A stretch of DNA of 64,000 nucleotides from Pseudofrankia coriaricola (GCF_001854805.1 NZ_MBLO01000230.1:1-64000); one strand, 5' to 3'; positions 46,653-55,324 are shown, numbered from the stretch's first letter. The notes: generated from the letters alone by a model not told the origin. A program made the numbers and translations.

Positions 46653-47054
46653 ATGGCTGACACTCTTGCCGTCCCGGAGACGCACCGAGATCTGTTCACG
46701 AGCTCCACGTTCATGCTCAGCACGCTGAACGCGGACGGCTCAATCCAGACGACGGCGATCTGGGGCCTGGTGGGCGAGGACGGTGTCGTGCGGACCTCGC
46801 TGTCGAAGAACCGCCACAAGTACAAGAACCTGACGGCGCGCCCGACGGCCACCATCTTCGCGATCTCCCCGTCGAACCCGCATCACACGGCGGAGATCCG
46901 CGCGAAGGCGATCATCGAGGATGACACGGACAAGTCCTTCCTGGTCACCATGCTCGCCACCTACGGCAGGACGCTGGAGCAGTTCGGCGCCCCTGGCCTC
47001 GAGCCCCGCGTCGCCGTGACCTTCCGGCCGACCCGCGTCGTCGTCCTCGGCTGA
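46653..47054 (+). CDS. PPOX-class F420-dependent oxidoreductase
   Basis: A 133-residue split-barrel flavin/deazaflavin reductase family protein. The start LAVPETHRDLFTSSTFMLSTLNADGSIQTTAIWGLVGEDGVVRTSLSKNRHKYKNL matches the short actinobacterial F420-binding group, close to Rv1155-type proteins. The members use F420H2 to reduce unknown substrates or to store the cofactor. ATG 46653 follows AAGACT by 6 nt with little ribosome site, possibly leaderless. It stands alone between a hypothetical gene and the serpin gene. Confidence 0.82.
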   Translation: MADTLAVPETHRDLFTSSTFMLSTLNADGSIQTTAIWGLVGEDGVVRTSLSKNRHKYKNLTARPTATIFAISPSNPHHTAEIRAKAIIEDDTDKSFLVTMLATYGRTLEQFGAPGLEPRVAVTFRPTRVVVLG

Positions 47055-47154
47055 GCCGCTCGCCCCGCCACGCACCGGCCACCTTCACCGCCCTCGCGGG
47101 TAGGACGTCGCGGAAGGGAACCAGGGCGGCCGGGGGTGCGTCGGAGGGGGCGTG

Positions 47155-48483
47155 ATGCGGCGACGTGAGTTACTGCGAGCGGCCGTCCTGGGTACGGCGG
47201 GCCTGGGAGCGGGCGCCCTGGTCGGCGGGTGCGGCGACGCGGCGGGCCCGGGGGATCGCGGCGGGAACGGTGGCGGCGCGGCGGTGGCGGCGCAGAACGT
47301 CGCCCGCGCCACGGCGGACACGGGCGCGCTCGCCGGCGCCGCCACCGCGGTCCGGGGGCTCAGCGGCGACCTGTACCGGCGGATGGCGGCGGCGAACGCC
47401 GGAAACCTGGTGTGCTCGCCGTACTCGGTGGCGGTCGCGCTCGGGATGACCCGCGCCGGCGCCGCCGGCCGCACCGCCTCCGAGATGGACGCGGTGCTGC
47501 ACGCCTCCGCGCTGGGGAGCGGGCCCGACGCGTTGCCGGCTGGGCTGAACGCGCTGACGCTGGCGGTGGAGAGCCGGGCCGGCAAGCGGACGCTGGCAGA
47601 CGGGTCGACGATCGAGATTCTCGTCGACGTGGCGAACTCGTTGTGGGGCCAGCGGCAGACGCCCTGGGAGGCGCCGTTCCTGGAGACCCTGGCGCGCTAC
47701 TACGGGGCGGGCATGCGGACCATCGACTTCGGGGCGGACGCGGCGGGCGCGACGAGGGCGATCAACGACTGGACCGCGAAGCAGACCCACGACCGGATCC
47801 CCACGCTGCTCTCGCCCACCGATCTGGACGCCTCCACCCGGCTGGTGCTGGTCAATGCGCTGTACCTGCGCGCCCCATGGCAGATCCCGTTCGGGGACGC
47901 GCGGCCGGCGCCGTTCACCCGTCCCGACGGCTCGGCCGTCCAGGCGCGGCTGATGAGCCTGACCCTGGCCCAGGCCGGGTACGCGACCGGGCCGGGCTGG
48001 CGGGCCGTCGACATCCCCTACGCCGGCGGCGAGCTGGCCATGGCGGTCGTGCTGCCGGACCCGGGCCGACTCGACGCGATCGAGGCCGCGCTCGACGAGA
48101 CGGCGCTACGTGGCCTGCTCACCGGTTTCCAGCCGACCGCGGTGGAGCTGGAGCTGCCGCGCTGGACGTTTCGCACCCACGCCGGCCTCGGCGACCCGCT
48201 GGCGGCGCTCGGCATGCCGACCGCCTTCGGCGGCGACGCCGACTTCAGCGGGATGACGCGGGCCGAGAAGCTGCACATCGACAAGGTGGTGCACGAGGCG
48301 TTCATCGCGGTCGACGAGCAGGGCACCGAGGCCGCGGCCGCGACCGCCGTGGCCATGGCGGTGTCGGCGATCCTGACCGAGGTCCGGCTGACGGTCGACC
48401 GCCCGTTCCTGTTCGTCGTCCACGACCGGGCGACGGCCACCCCGCTGTTCGTCGGCCGCGTCGTCGACCCGACCGCCGCCTGA
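47155..48483 (+). CDS. Serpin with Tat-lipoprotein signal
   Basis: A 442-residue serine-protease-inhibitor-fold protein. The N-terminus MRRRELLRAAVLGTAGLG is a twin-arginine signal ending in a lipobox (VGGC), so it should be tethered outside the membrane. Serpin hallmarks: NLVCSPYSVAVALGM, LVLVNALYLRAPWQIPF, IDKVVHEAFIAVDEQGTEAAAATA (hinge, G390-T391-E392), and the final strands FLFVVHD..T.TPLFVGRVVDPT. The small, flexible hinge residues indicate an inhibitory serpin. Counting from the hinge, the scissile bond would fall around Val-Ser-Ala (about 403-405), suggesting an elastase- or subtilisin-like target; this is approximate. ATG 47155 follows GGAGGGGG. Serpins are patchy in bacteria. Confidence 0.87.
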   Translation: MRRRELLRAAVLGTAGLGAGALVGGCGDAAGPGDRGGNGGGAAVAAQNVARATADTGALAGAATAVRGLSGDLYRRMAAANAGNLVCSPYSVAVALGMTRAGAAGRTASEMDAVLHASALGSGPDALPAGLNALTLAVESRAGKRTLADGSTIEILVDVANSLWGQRQTPWEAPFLETLARYYGAGMRTIDFGADAAGATRAINDWTAKQTHDRIPTLLSPTDLDASTRLVLVNALYLRAPWQIPFGDARPAPFTRPDGSAVQARLMSLTLAQAGYATGPGWRAVDIPYAGGELAMAVVLPDPGRLDAIEAALDETALRGLLTGFQPTAVELELPRWTFRTHAGLGDPLAALGMPTAFGGDADFSGMTRAEKLHIDKVVHEAFIAVDEQGTEAAAATAVAMAVSAILTEVRLTVDRPFLFVVHDRATATPLFVGRVVDPTAA

Positions 48484-48686
48484 CCCGCGCCGCCACCGTG
48501 GCCGGCGCCCGGCTGGCCTCAGGAAGTTAGCGATGCCGAAATTTCGTCCTGACGAGGCTGTCATGACGGCTGGCCAGAGTGTTCGCCAGGTCAACATGCG
48601 AGGAGAGGGGTGTGGCCGCCCCGGATGATCCGTGCGTCTGGCCGGCCGCCGGCTCCCCGGGCAACGCTTTCGCGTCTGGAGGCATC

Positions 48687-49460
48687 ATGACCAGGATCTT
48701 CGCCGACCTGCGGGCTCCCGAGATCGCGGACCTGTCGCCGGGGGCGGTGGCCGTCCTGCCGATCGGGTCGGTGGAGCAGCACGGGCCGCACCTGCCGCTG
48801 TCGACGGACCTGGTCGTCGCCGACACGCTCGCGCGCGACGTGGTCGCGGCCCACGGAGACGAGATCGACCTGCTGCTGCTGCCGACGCTGGCCTACAGCA
48901 AGTCCAACGAGCACGCCTGGTCGGCGGGGACGATGTGGCTGTCGGCTACGACGGTGCTGGCGACGCTCGACGACCTGGGCCGCTGCCTCGCGACGACGCC
49001 CGTCGAGCGGCTGGTGTTCCTCAACGGCCACGGCGGCAACAGCGCGCTGTTGCAGGTCGCGAGCCGCGACATCCGGCTCGCGCACGGGCTGCGGACCTTC
49101 GTCATGCACCCATCGCTGCCGCCGGATCACGGCGGGACGGCGCCCGCGTCCGAGCTGGGCATGGGCATCCACGCCGGGATCGAGGAGACGTCGCTGATGC
49201 TGCACCTGCGCCCGGACCTCGTCCGGATGGACCTCGCCGAGCGCAGCGTGCCCGAGCACCTGGCCGGGTTCGAGCGGGTCGGCTGGGGCCGCCCGGTCTC
49301 ATTCGGCTGGCTGTCCGACGACTTCGGGACGAACGGCACGCTCGGCGACCCGGTCGGCGCCACCGCCGAGCACGGCAAGGAGCGCTACGAGGCGATGGTC
49401 GAGACCGCGTCCGCGTCGCTGCGCGAGATCGCCCGCTTCGACCCGAGGCACGCCCGGTGA
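48687..49460 (+). CDS. Creatininase-family amidohydrolase
   Basis: A 257-residue metal-dependent amidohydrolase of the creatininase family. Visible metal-site motifs: GSVEQHGPHLPLSTD (E30, H32), NGHGGN, and HAGIEETS. The family includes creatininases, formamide hydrolases of cofactor pathways, and the mycofactocin peptidase MftE. The tail is longer than MftE and no other mycofactocin biosynthetic gene is adjacent, so I do not call it mftE. ATG 48687 has TGGAGG 5 bp upstream. Its stop overlaps the next gene's GTG (GTGA), so it is co-translated with a phytoene-desaturase-like oxidoreductase. Confidence 0.83.
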   Translation: MTRIFADLRAPEIADLSPGAVAVLPIGSVEQHGPHLPLSTDLVVADTLARDVVAAHGDEIDLLLLPTLAYSKSNEHAWSAGTMWLSATTVLATLDDLGRCLATTPVERLVFLNGHGGNSALLQVASRDIRLAHGLRTFVMHPSLPPDHGGTAPASELGMGIHAGIEETSLMLHLRPDLVRMDLAERSVPEHLAGFERVGWGRPVSFGWLSDDFGTNGTLGDPVGATAEHGKERYEAMVETASASLREIARFDPRHAR

Positions 49461-51157
49461 CGGCCGGCCTGTCCACGGCGGCCCAGCCGCTGGCCGGGCC
49501 CGCCTCGGACGAGCTACCGGCGCACGCCGACGTCGTCGTCATCGGCGGCGGGCACAACGGGCTGGCGTGCGCGGCGTACCTGGCGCGCGCCGGCCAGTCC
49601 GTCGTCGTCCTTGAGGCGCGGGAGACGGCTGGCGGGTGCGCGTCGACGGTCGACGCGGTCGGTGCCCGCGTCAACATCTGCAACTGCGACCACACGATGA
49701 TCCGCGCCAGCGGCATCGTCGAGGAGCTCGACCTCGCCTCGTACGGCCTGCGCTACCTGGACGTCGATCCGCTGGTCATCGGCGTCGGCTGGGCCGACGA
49801 GCCGGTGTTCGTCCAGTGGCGCTCGATCGAGCGCACCGTCGACGGGCTCGCCCGCATCGGCCCGGCCGTCGCCGCCGCCTACCGGCGCTACCTGGAGGTC
49901 GCGATCCCGGCGGCGAAGCTGGTGCTGGCCGTGCAGTGCGGCCGGCCGACGACGCCGTCGATCGTCGCCACCGTCGTCGCGAAGCAGAGGCTGCGCGGCT
50001 CCCGGGTGCTGCTGGACTGGCCGCGGCGAAGCCTGGTCGACGTGCTCACGTCGTTCGGCCTGCCGCCGTGGATGATCGCCTCGACGCACACCGTCGGCCC
50101 TGCGGTGTGGGGGCTCGGGCCGGACGCGCCCGGCAGCGGGCTCGGGGCGCTGGGGCTCGCGATCCGCCACCTCGTCGGCGTGGGCCGGCCGGTGGGCGGC
50201 AGCGGCGCGGTGCCGGCGGCGCTGGAGGCCTGTGCGCGGGCGCACGGCGGCCGGATCGTCACCGGGGCGCGGGTGTCCGGGGTGGACATCGTGTCGGGGC
50301 GGGCCCGGGCCGTGCGGCTCGGTGACGGGCGGCGGATCACCGCCGGGGCCGTCGTCAACGCCACCGACCCGCACACCCTGCTCGTCGACTGGCTCGCCGG
50401 CGTGCCGGCCGCGCGGGGCCTGCGGAAACGCTGGGTGGAAAGGCCCGCGGCCGACGGCTACGAGTCGAAGGTGGACGCGGTCGTCACCGCCCCGCCGACG
50501 CCGCGCGCCGTGCTGGAGCTGCCCGAGGATGTGCTGCCGGCCGCGCTGCGCCACGTGCCGACGACGGTCGTGAGCCCGACGTCCGAGCAGCAGGTCGCGG
50601 CCGCGGCGGCGCTGCGGGCCGGCCTGGTCAGCGATCCGCCGATGTTCTTCCTCAACACCCCGTCCGTCCTGGACGAGACCATGCGGCCCTCGCCGGCCGA
50701 AGGGCGGGGGGTGATGGCGGAGCCTCCCGCGGCGGGAGGCCCCACACGCGACGCGGGCGTGCACGTCCTGAGCCTTGAGGTGCTGTGGACGCCGTGGGCG
50801 CTGCGCGGCGGCTGGGGCGACCCGGCGCTGCCGTGGGGCTGGCTGGAGCGGTTCGCCTCGATCTGCGGCGACGGGCCGGGCGTGCTCGCGTCGGTGCGCG
50901 ACTGGCGGGCGATGACCCCGCCCGACTACGAGCGTGAGTTCTTCCTGCGCCGCGGCTACGTCCCGTCCTTCCCCGACGGGGTCATGGCGGCCCTGCTGGG
51001 CCGCCATCGCGAGCTGTCCCGCTACCGCACGCCGATCGCCGGCCTCTACCTGACGGGCGGGGCCACCTTCCCCGGGGCCGGTGTCTGGGGCGCCTCCGGC
51101 CGCAACGCCGCGGCGACGGTCCTGGCCTCGGCCGGCCGCACCAGGCTGCCGCTGTAG
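49457..51157 (+). CDS. FAD-dependent oxidoreductase, phytoene-desaturase-like
   Basis: A 566-residue flavoprotein of the CrtI-like NAD(P)/FAD family. FAD-binding motif: VVVIGGGHNGLACAAYLARAG (26-46), then VLEARETAGGCAS and the end TGGATFPGAGVWGASGRNAA. True carotenoid desaturases sit with crt genes; none is here, so it acts on another hydrophobic or polyene-like substrate. A palindromic DNA element (50695-50741) is read in frame near residues 413-430 (PAEGRGVMAEPPAAGG), between blocks that are contiguous in relatives (FLNTPSVLDETM..., then HVLSLEVLWTPW). The gene is coupled to the creatininase gene upstream. Confidence 0.83.
   Translation: MTAGLSTAAQPLAGPASDELPAHADVVVIGGGHNGLACAAYLARAGQSVVVLEARETAGGCASTVDAVGARVNICNCDHTMIRASGIVEELDLASYGLRYLDVDPLVIGVGWADEPVFVQWRSIERTVDGLARIGPAVAAAYRRYLEVAIPAAKLVLAVQCGRPTTPSIVATVVAKQRLRGSRVLLDWPRRSLVDVLTSFGLPPWMIASTHTVGPAVWGLGPDAPGSGLGALGLAIRHLVGVGRPVGGSGAVPAALEACARAHGGRIVTGARVSGVDIVSGRARAVRLGDGRRITAGAVVNATDPHTLLVDWLAGVPAARGLRKRWVERPAADGYESKVDAVVTAPPTPRAVLELPEDVLPAALRHVPTTVVSPTSEQQVAAAAALRAGLVSDPPMFFLNTPSVLDETMRPSPAEGRGVMAEPPAAGGPTRDAGVHVLSLEVLWTPWALRGGWGDPALPWGWLERFASICGDGPGVLASVRDWRAMTPPDYEREFFLRRGYVPSFPDGVMAALLGRHRELSRYRTPIAGLYLTGGATFPGAGVWGASGRNAAATVLASAGRTRLPL
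50695..50741. repeat. Palindromic element inside the phytoene-desaturase-like gene
   Basis: Outer arms GGCC/GGCC, GAA and GGGA internal-loop bases, inner stem GCGGG/CCCGC, and loop core TGATGGCGGAGCC. It is the plus-strand, more degenerate relative of the 5097 element, with the ATGGCG in the same reading frame as in OYE1 and the ANTAR gene. Confidence 0.6.
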
Positions 51158-51198
51158 CCGGAGAGGTCACGAGGTCCACACACAGGACCGGCGCGGTC

Positions 51199-52125
51199 TC
51201 AGCTGAGCAGGGCGCCGGACGTGTGCTCGTCGACGGGGAGGTCTCCGGCCGTCGTCGCGGTGACCTCGATCGACTGGAGGGTGACGATGCCCCCCAGAAT
51301 GTCGGCGAAGGCGGCGTCGGCGGCATCCCGGCCGGTCGCGATGCGCACCAGGCTCGCCCGCGGGACCTTGCGGGTGGCGTCGTAGACCCGCCAGACGCCG
51401 TCGATCCAGGCCTCGAAGACCGCGTGGAAGTCCATCGGGGTCAGCCCGGGCGCGTAGACGGCGGCGAAGCGGGCCGGGATCAGGAGCGCCCGGCAGAGCG
51501 TGATGCCCAGGTGGGCGAAGTCGCGGCAGACGCCCTGCCCGGTGAGCAGCGTGTCCTCGGCGGAGTCGTGGACGGCGCTGGAGCCGGGTACGTAGCCGAT
51601 GCGGTGATGGATCCAGGCGGCGATGGCGTCGACCCGGGGCCGCCCTGGCGGCAGGCCGCCGAACTCGGCGACCGCGAAACCGACGACGTGATCTGACGGG
51701 CAGTAGCGGCTCGGCCAGAGGTAGGTCAGTTGTTCCATGGTGAGTCCGCCGGCGTCGGCGAGGCCGGGGGATATGTCCTTGTGGGCGACCGTATCCCCGC
51801 CGGGGGAGGCCGCGGGGGCCGCGGGCGCCTGCTCGAGTTCCGCCCAGTACGACACGGACAGGAGGCCCCGGGGGGCATGAAGCAGGTGTATCCGGCCGCC
51901 GTGCGGGGCGGTGAGTTCAGTCGGCTCGACGAGGGGTGCCTCACCCGTTGTCGTGGTGGCCAGCCGTTCGACGAGTACCCGGGGTCCTCGGGCGGCGGCG
52001 ATCGACAACGCGATGTCCGCGGGCTCCTCGACGTCGAACGCGAGCTCGGCGCTGACCACCCGGCCCCGGCCGGCGGCGGCTCGCGGGGGTGGAGTCCCGT
52101 CGGGGACTTCCGTCTTCGTCGTCAC
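51199..52125 (-). CDS. Transglutaminase-like superfamily protein
   Basis: A 308-residue protein with a transglutaminase-like cysteine-protease core: Cys in LTGQGVCRDFAHLGITLCRA, His in MDFHAVFEAWIDGVW, and Asp in YDATRK. A beta-rich N-terminal domain (to about residue 130) precedes it, as in actinobacterial members often encoded near proteasome or peptide-ligase genes. No signal peptide, so cytoplasmic. GTG 52125 is chosen with GGTGAGG 8 bp upstream; the frame is open further but that sequence is Arg/Pro-rich. The reaction is unknown, probably peptide or amide hydrolysis. Confidence 0.8.
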   Translation of the reverse strand: MTTKTEVPDGTPPPRAAAGRGRVVSAELAFDVEEPADIALSIAAARGPRVLVERLATTTTGEAPLVEPTELTAPHGGRIHLLHAPRGLLSVSYWAELEQAPAAPAASPGGDTVAHKDISPGLADAGGLTMEQLTYLWPSRYCPSDHVVGFAVAEFGGLPPGRPRVDAIAAWIHHRIGYVPGSSAVHDSAEDTLLTGQGVCRDFAHLGITLCRALLIPARFAAVYAPGLTPMDFHAVFEAWIDGVWRVYDATRKVPRASLVRIATGRDAADAAFADILGGIVTLQSIEVTATTAGDLPVDEHTSGALLS

Positions 52126-52223
52126 GCCGGCCGCCTCACCCCGGCGGCGACCTCCGCCGGACGCCCACCGCCGGCAGGGCGCCGACCACCGCGTCGGGAT
52201 CCGCGATCCCGGCCCACTGATGA

Positions 52224-52253
52224 TTGTGCCAGGTCCACTATTTGTGCCAGGTC
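52224..52253. promoter_or_regulatory. Direct repeat upstream of the desaturase gene
   Basis: TTGTGCCAGGTC occurs at 52224-52235 and 52242-52253, an 18-bp period, in the divergent region between the transglutaminase and desaturase genes. It could be a tandem operator. Confidence 0.4.
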
Positions 52254-52390
52254 GGTAGACCCGGGCGGCTGGCCGGACCGCCGCCCGGTAGGCTGCTCGA
52301 AAGCGACTGAGTACTCGTCCCGGTCTGGTCCGAACGCCTGTTCTGGGTTCCAACTCGCTGATTCCGTAGGGTCGGCTGAGAAGGATGACC

Positions 52391-53467
52391 ATGACCGTTA
52401 ATGCCATGGCCGCGTCTAAAATTCCGGATTTGGCCCAGTCTGACGACAGCTCGCCGGTACCGGCCGGCCGTCTCGACTACGTCGAGCTGTCCCAGCGCGT
52501 AAAGCGCGCTGGACTGATGAACCGCCGCCCTGGTCGCTACGCCCTCATGATCCTGGCGAACTGGGCGCTGCTCGGCGGCGGCTGGCTGTTCTTCGCCTGG
52601 CTGGGAAACTCGTGGTGGCAGCTGTTCACCGCGGCGTTCCTGGCGGTGATGTTCACCCAGGTGGCGTTTCTCGGGCACGACGCGGGCCACCGGCAGATCT
52701 TCGCCGGCCGGCGGTCCAACAAGGCCGTGGGCCTCCTGCACGGAAACCTGCTGGTCGGGCTGAGCTTCGGCTGGTGGATGGACAAGCACGGCCGGCACCA
52801 TGCGCACCCGAACACCGTGGGTCGCGACCCCGACGTTGGCAGTGGTGCGTTCGTGTTCTCGCCGGACGAGGCCCACGACCGCCGCGGCATCCTGCGCTGG
52901 ATGACCCGCCACCAGGCATACCTGTTCTTCCCGGTCGTGCTGCTCGAGGGCCTGAACCTGCACGTGGCCAGCATCCGCGAGCTGGCGGCGCGGCGGAACC
53001 GGGGCGCGGTCACCGAGGCGGCGCTGCTCGCGGCCCACACCATCGCCTACTTCGGCACGATCTTCCTCGTCCTGTCGCCGCTGAAGGCCCTGGTCTTCAT
53101 CGCGGCCCACCAGGCGCTGTTCGGCCTGTACATGGGCTGCGCGTTCGCCCCGAACCACACGGGCATGCAGATCTTCTCCAAGACCGGCACCGACTTCCTG
53201 CAGCGGCAGGTCCTCTCCTCGCGCAACATCCGCGGCGGCCGGATCACCGACATCTTCTACGGCGGGCTGAACCGCCAGATCGAGCACCACCTGTTCCCGA
53301 TGCTGCCGAGGCCGAACCTGCGACGGACACAGGCGATCGTGAAGGAGTTCTGCGACACGCACGGCATCAGCTACCGGGAGAGCAGCCCCCTGGGCTCGTA
53401 CCGGGAGATTCTCGCCCACCTGCACGCCGTCGGCGAGCCGCTGCGGCGTCGTCCCGCCCAGGCGTGA
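52391..53467 (+). CDS. Fatty acid desaturase
   Basis: A 358-residue membrane di-iron desaturase that puts a double bond into acyl chains. The three histidine boxes are intact: HDAGH (96-100), HGRHH (133-137) and QIEHH (297-301). Hydrophobic pairs of helices precede and separate them (YALMILANWALLGGGWLFFAWL; LLAAHTIAYFGTIFLVLSPL). QIEHHLFP places it in the front-end/acyl-lipid group. ATG 52391 sits 6 bp after GAGAAGG; ATG 52385 is directly against it. An electron donor (ferredoxin or rubredoxin) is not encoded nearby. Confidence 0.88.
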   Translation: MTVNAMAASKIPDLAQSDDSSPVPAGRLDYVELSQRVKRAGLMNRRPGRYALMILANWALLGGGWLFFAWLGNSWWQLFTAAFLAVMFTQVAFLGHDAGHRQIFAGRRSNKAVGLLHGNLLVGLSFGWWMDKHGRHHAHPNTVGRDPDVGSGAFVFSPDEAHDRRGILRWMTRHQAYLFFPVVLLEGLNLHVASIRELAARRNRGAVTEAALLAAHTIAYFGTIFLVLSPLKALVFIAAHQALFGLYMGCAFAPNHTGMQIFSKTGTDFLQRQVLSSRNIRGGRITDIFYGGLNRQIEHHLFPMLPRPNLRRTQAIVKEFCDTHGISYRESSPLGSYREILAHLHAVGEPLRRRPAQA

Positions 53468-53645
53468 ACAGCCAGAGCCGGGGCTGCCGGACCGCGGGCG
53501 CGGGCAGCCCGGCTCGCCCGACCGAGCGGCCGGGGAGCGCCCACGTAACCCGAGCCGGGCGCGCGGCACGCCGCGGGCCTCGCGGGCGGGCCAATCCCTG
53601 ACAGGCCCGCGCGCGGCCTCGGACGACGCCGGCCCAGGCCCAGGC

Positions 53646-54479
53646 TTGGACCGGCTGTGCGTCCGCGTCGCGTCGGTCCTGCACGTCGACGGCGCGGCGA
53701 TCTCGGTGACGTCCGGCGCCATCGGCCGGGGAGCGCGCGGCGCGAGCGACGCGGCGGCCGGCCGGCTCGACGATCTTCAGCTCGCCCTCGATGAGGGCCC
53801 CTGCCACGACGCCGCCGAGGACGGCGGCCCGGTGCTCGTGGGGGATCTGGCCGGGCCGGCGGGGCAGCGTTGGGGGCGGTTCACGCCCACGACGCTGGCC
53901 GCCGGGTACCGGGCGGTCTTCGCCTTCCCGCTGCGGATCGGTGCGATCGAGTTGGGGACGCTGTTCCTCGTCCGGGCCAGCCCCGGCGGGCTGGACGGCG
54001 GCGCCCTGGCGGACGCGCTGGTCGTCGCGGACACCGTCGCCCTGATCCTGCTCGACCCGCCGGCCGGCAGCCCACCCGGCGACGCGACAGGCGACCCGGC
54101 CGAAGGACGCGCGATCATGGCGGCGCCTGGCGCGCCTGGAGGCGGCTTGGACGACAGCGCGGCCGAAGGGCGCGCGATCATGGCGGCGCCTGGCGCGTCC
54201 GAATGTGACCTGGACGACATCACGGGCGACCTCGCGGGCGGTCCTGAGGACGATCTGGCGGGCGAGGCCGCGGCCCGGCTGCGGGCGCGGGCCGCCTCGC
54301 TGTACCGGCCCGAAATCCACCAGGCTACCGGGATGGTCATGGCCCAGCTCGGCGTGAGCGCGCAGGAGGCCCTGGTGCGGCTGCGCGCGCTCGCCCGTGC
54401 CCGGGGTCAGATAGCCGACGAGACCGCCCGCGACATTGTTGCCCGCCGGCTGCGGCTCGGCGGAGACCTGCCCCGATGA
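53646..54479 (+). CDS. GAF-ANTAR domain regulator (with repeated linker)
   Basis: A 277-residue protein: GAF-like sensor (residues 1-140, LDRLCVRVASVLHVDGAAISV ... ALDEGPCHDA) and a C-terminal ANTAR RNA-binding domain (IHQATGMVMAQLGVSAQEALVRLRALARARG). ANTAR proteins bind paired RNA hairpins and prevent termination. Between the domains, about residues 150-187, lie two copies of AEGRAIMAAPGA encoded by palindromic elements. Start: TTG 53646 is the only usable codon in the open frame, so the N-terminus is uncertain and could lie further upstream. A second GAF-ANTAR gene follows 51 bp later. Confidence 0.78.
   Translation: MDRLCVRVASVLHVDGAAISVTSGAIGRGARGASDAAAGRLDDLQLALDEGPCHDAAEDGGPVLVGDLAGPAGQRWGRFTPTTLAAGYRAVFAFPLRIGAIELGTLFLVRASPGGLDGGALADALVVADTVALILLDPPAGSPPGDATGDPAEGRAIMAAPGAPGGGLDDSAAEGRAIMAAPGASECDLDDITGDLAGGPEDDLAGEAAARLRARAASLYRPEIHQATGMVMAQLGVSAQEALVRLRALARARGQIADETARDIVARRLRLGGDLPR
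54098..54204. repeat. Two palindromic elements in the ANTAR-gene linker
   Basis: Copies at 54098-54143 and 54161-54204 share GGCCGAAGGRCGCGCGATCATGGCGGCGCCTGGCGCG. Outer GGCC, internal GAA/GGA, inner stem (G)CGCGC/GCGCG and loop GATCATGGCGGCGCCT give the same architecture as the other elements. The 66-bp offset between core repeats keeps the frame and adds 22 residues. Confidence 0.72.
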
Positions 54480-54530
54480 TGGGGGCAGGGAGGGACGGTC
54501 CCCCCGTTGGTGAGGCGTGCGGAGGCAGCG

Positions 54531-55253
54531 GTGTGCCGGGAACGGGAGCTGAGCGAGGCGTTCGTGGGCCTCGCCGACAGCTTGGTCGCCGACTATGACG
54601 CGGCGGACCTGCTACACCGGTTGGCTGACCACTGCGTAGCGCTCCTCGGCGTGGCCGCGGCCGGCCTGCTGCTGTCCGACCAGCGCGGGAGGCTGCAGGT
54701 GGTGGCCGCGTCGTCGGAGGCGAGCCGCCTGCTGGGGCTCTTGCAGCTTGAGCACGACGAAGGGCCTGGCCTGGACTGCTATCGGACCGGCATGACGGTC
54801 ACGGTTCCCGACATCGACCTGGCGGCCCTGCGGTGGCCGGTCTTCGCGGCCGAGACCCGCTCCGCCGGCTACCGCGGCGTGCACGTGCTGCCGATGCGGC
54901 TGCGCGACGACGTGGTCGGGACGCTCAGCCTCTTCGGGGCCCGGCCCGGCCCGCTCGAGGACACCGAGGCCCGTGTCGCCCAGGCGCTCGCCGACGTGGC
55001 CACGATCGCCATCCTGCAGGAGCGCGCGATCCGTCACCACGAGCTGCTGGCCGAGCAGCTGCAGCACGCCCTGACCAGCAGGATCATGATCGAGCAGGCC
55101 AAGGGAGTCCTCGCCGAACGCGGCGGCCTCGACATGGACCAGGCGTTCGCCCGGCTGCGCCGGTACGCCCGCGACACCAACACCCGCCTCACCGACCTGG
55201 CCCGCGGCATCGTCGAGGGAACGCTCGACAGCAGCCGGGTGCTCGGTGCCTAG
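54531..55253 (+). CDS. GAF-ANTAR domain regulator
   Basis: A 240-residue transcription antiterminator-type regulator. The GAF domain (LADSLVADYDAADLLHRLADHCVALLGVAAAGLLL ... LEHDEGPGLDCYRTG) is followed by an ANTAR domain (QHALTSRIMIEQAKGVLAERGGLDMDQAFARLRRYARDTN). GTG 54531 is chosen because GGAGG lies 5 bp upstream and homologues begin here with RERELSEAFV; TTG 54507 would add a short unrelated start. It lies just downstream of another GAF-ANTAR gene, probably in one transcript. Two such proteins could respond to different signals while binding similar RNA. No repeat insertion here, unlike its neighbour. Confidence 0.88.
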   Translation: MCRERELSEAFVGLADSLVADYDAADLLHRLADHCVALLGVAAAGLLLSDQRGRLQVVAASSEASRLLGLLQLEHDEGPGLDCYRTGMTVTVPDIDLAALRWPVFAAETRSAGYRGVHVLPMRLRDDVVGTLSLFGARPGPLEDTEARVAQALADVATIAILQERAIRHHELLAEQLQHALTSRIMIEQAKGVLAERGGLDMDQAFARLRRYARDTNTRLTDLARGIVEGTLDSSRVLGA

Positions 55254-55264
55254 CCGGCCCGGCA

Positions 55265-55293
55265 GCCGCCGCCCTGAGCACGCGGGCGGCGGC
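55265..55293. terminator. Perfect 10-bp hairpin between convergent genes
   Basis: GCCGCCGCCC and GGGCGGCGGC pair perfectly around a 9-nt loop, between the ANTAR gene and the convergent FAD-linked oxidase gene. Likely a bidirectional terminator. Confidence 0.65.
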
Positions 55294-55324
55294 ACCGGCG
55301 GCCGGCCGTGGGGAGCCCAGGAGG

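Noticed and set aside
48687-49460. Creatininase gene as mftE
   Set aside because: It has the family motifs, but the length and tail differ from MftE, and no mftA-D gene is adjacent.
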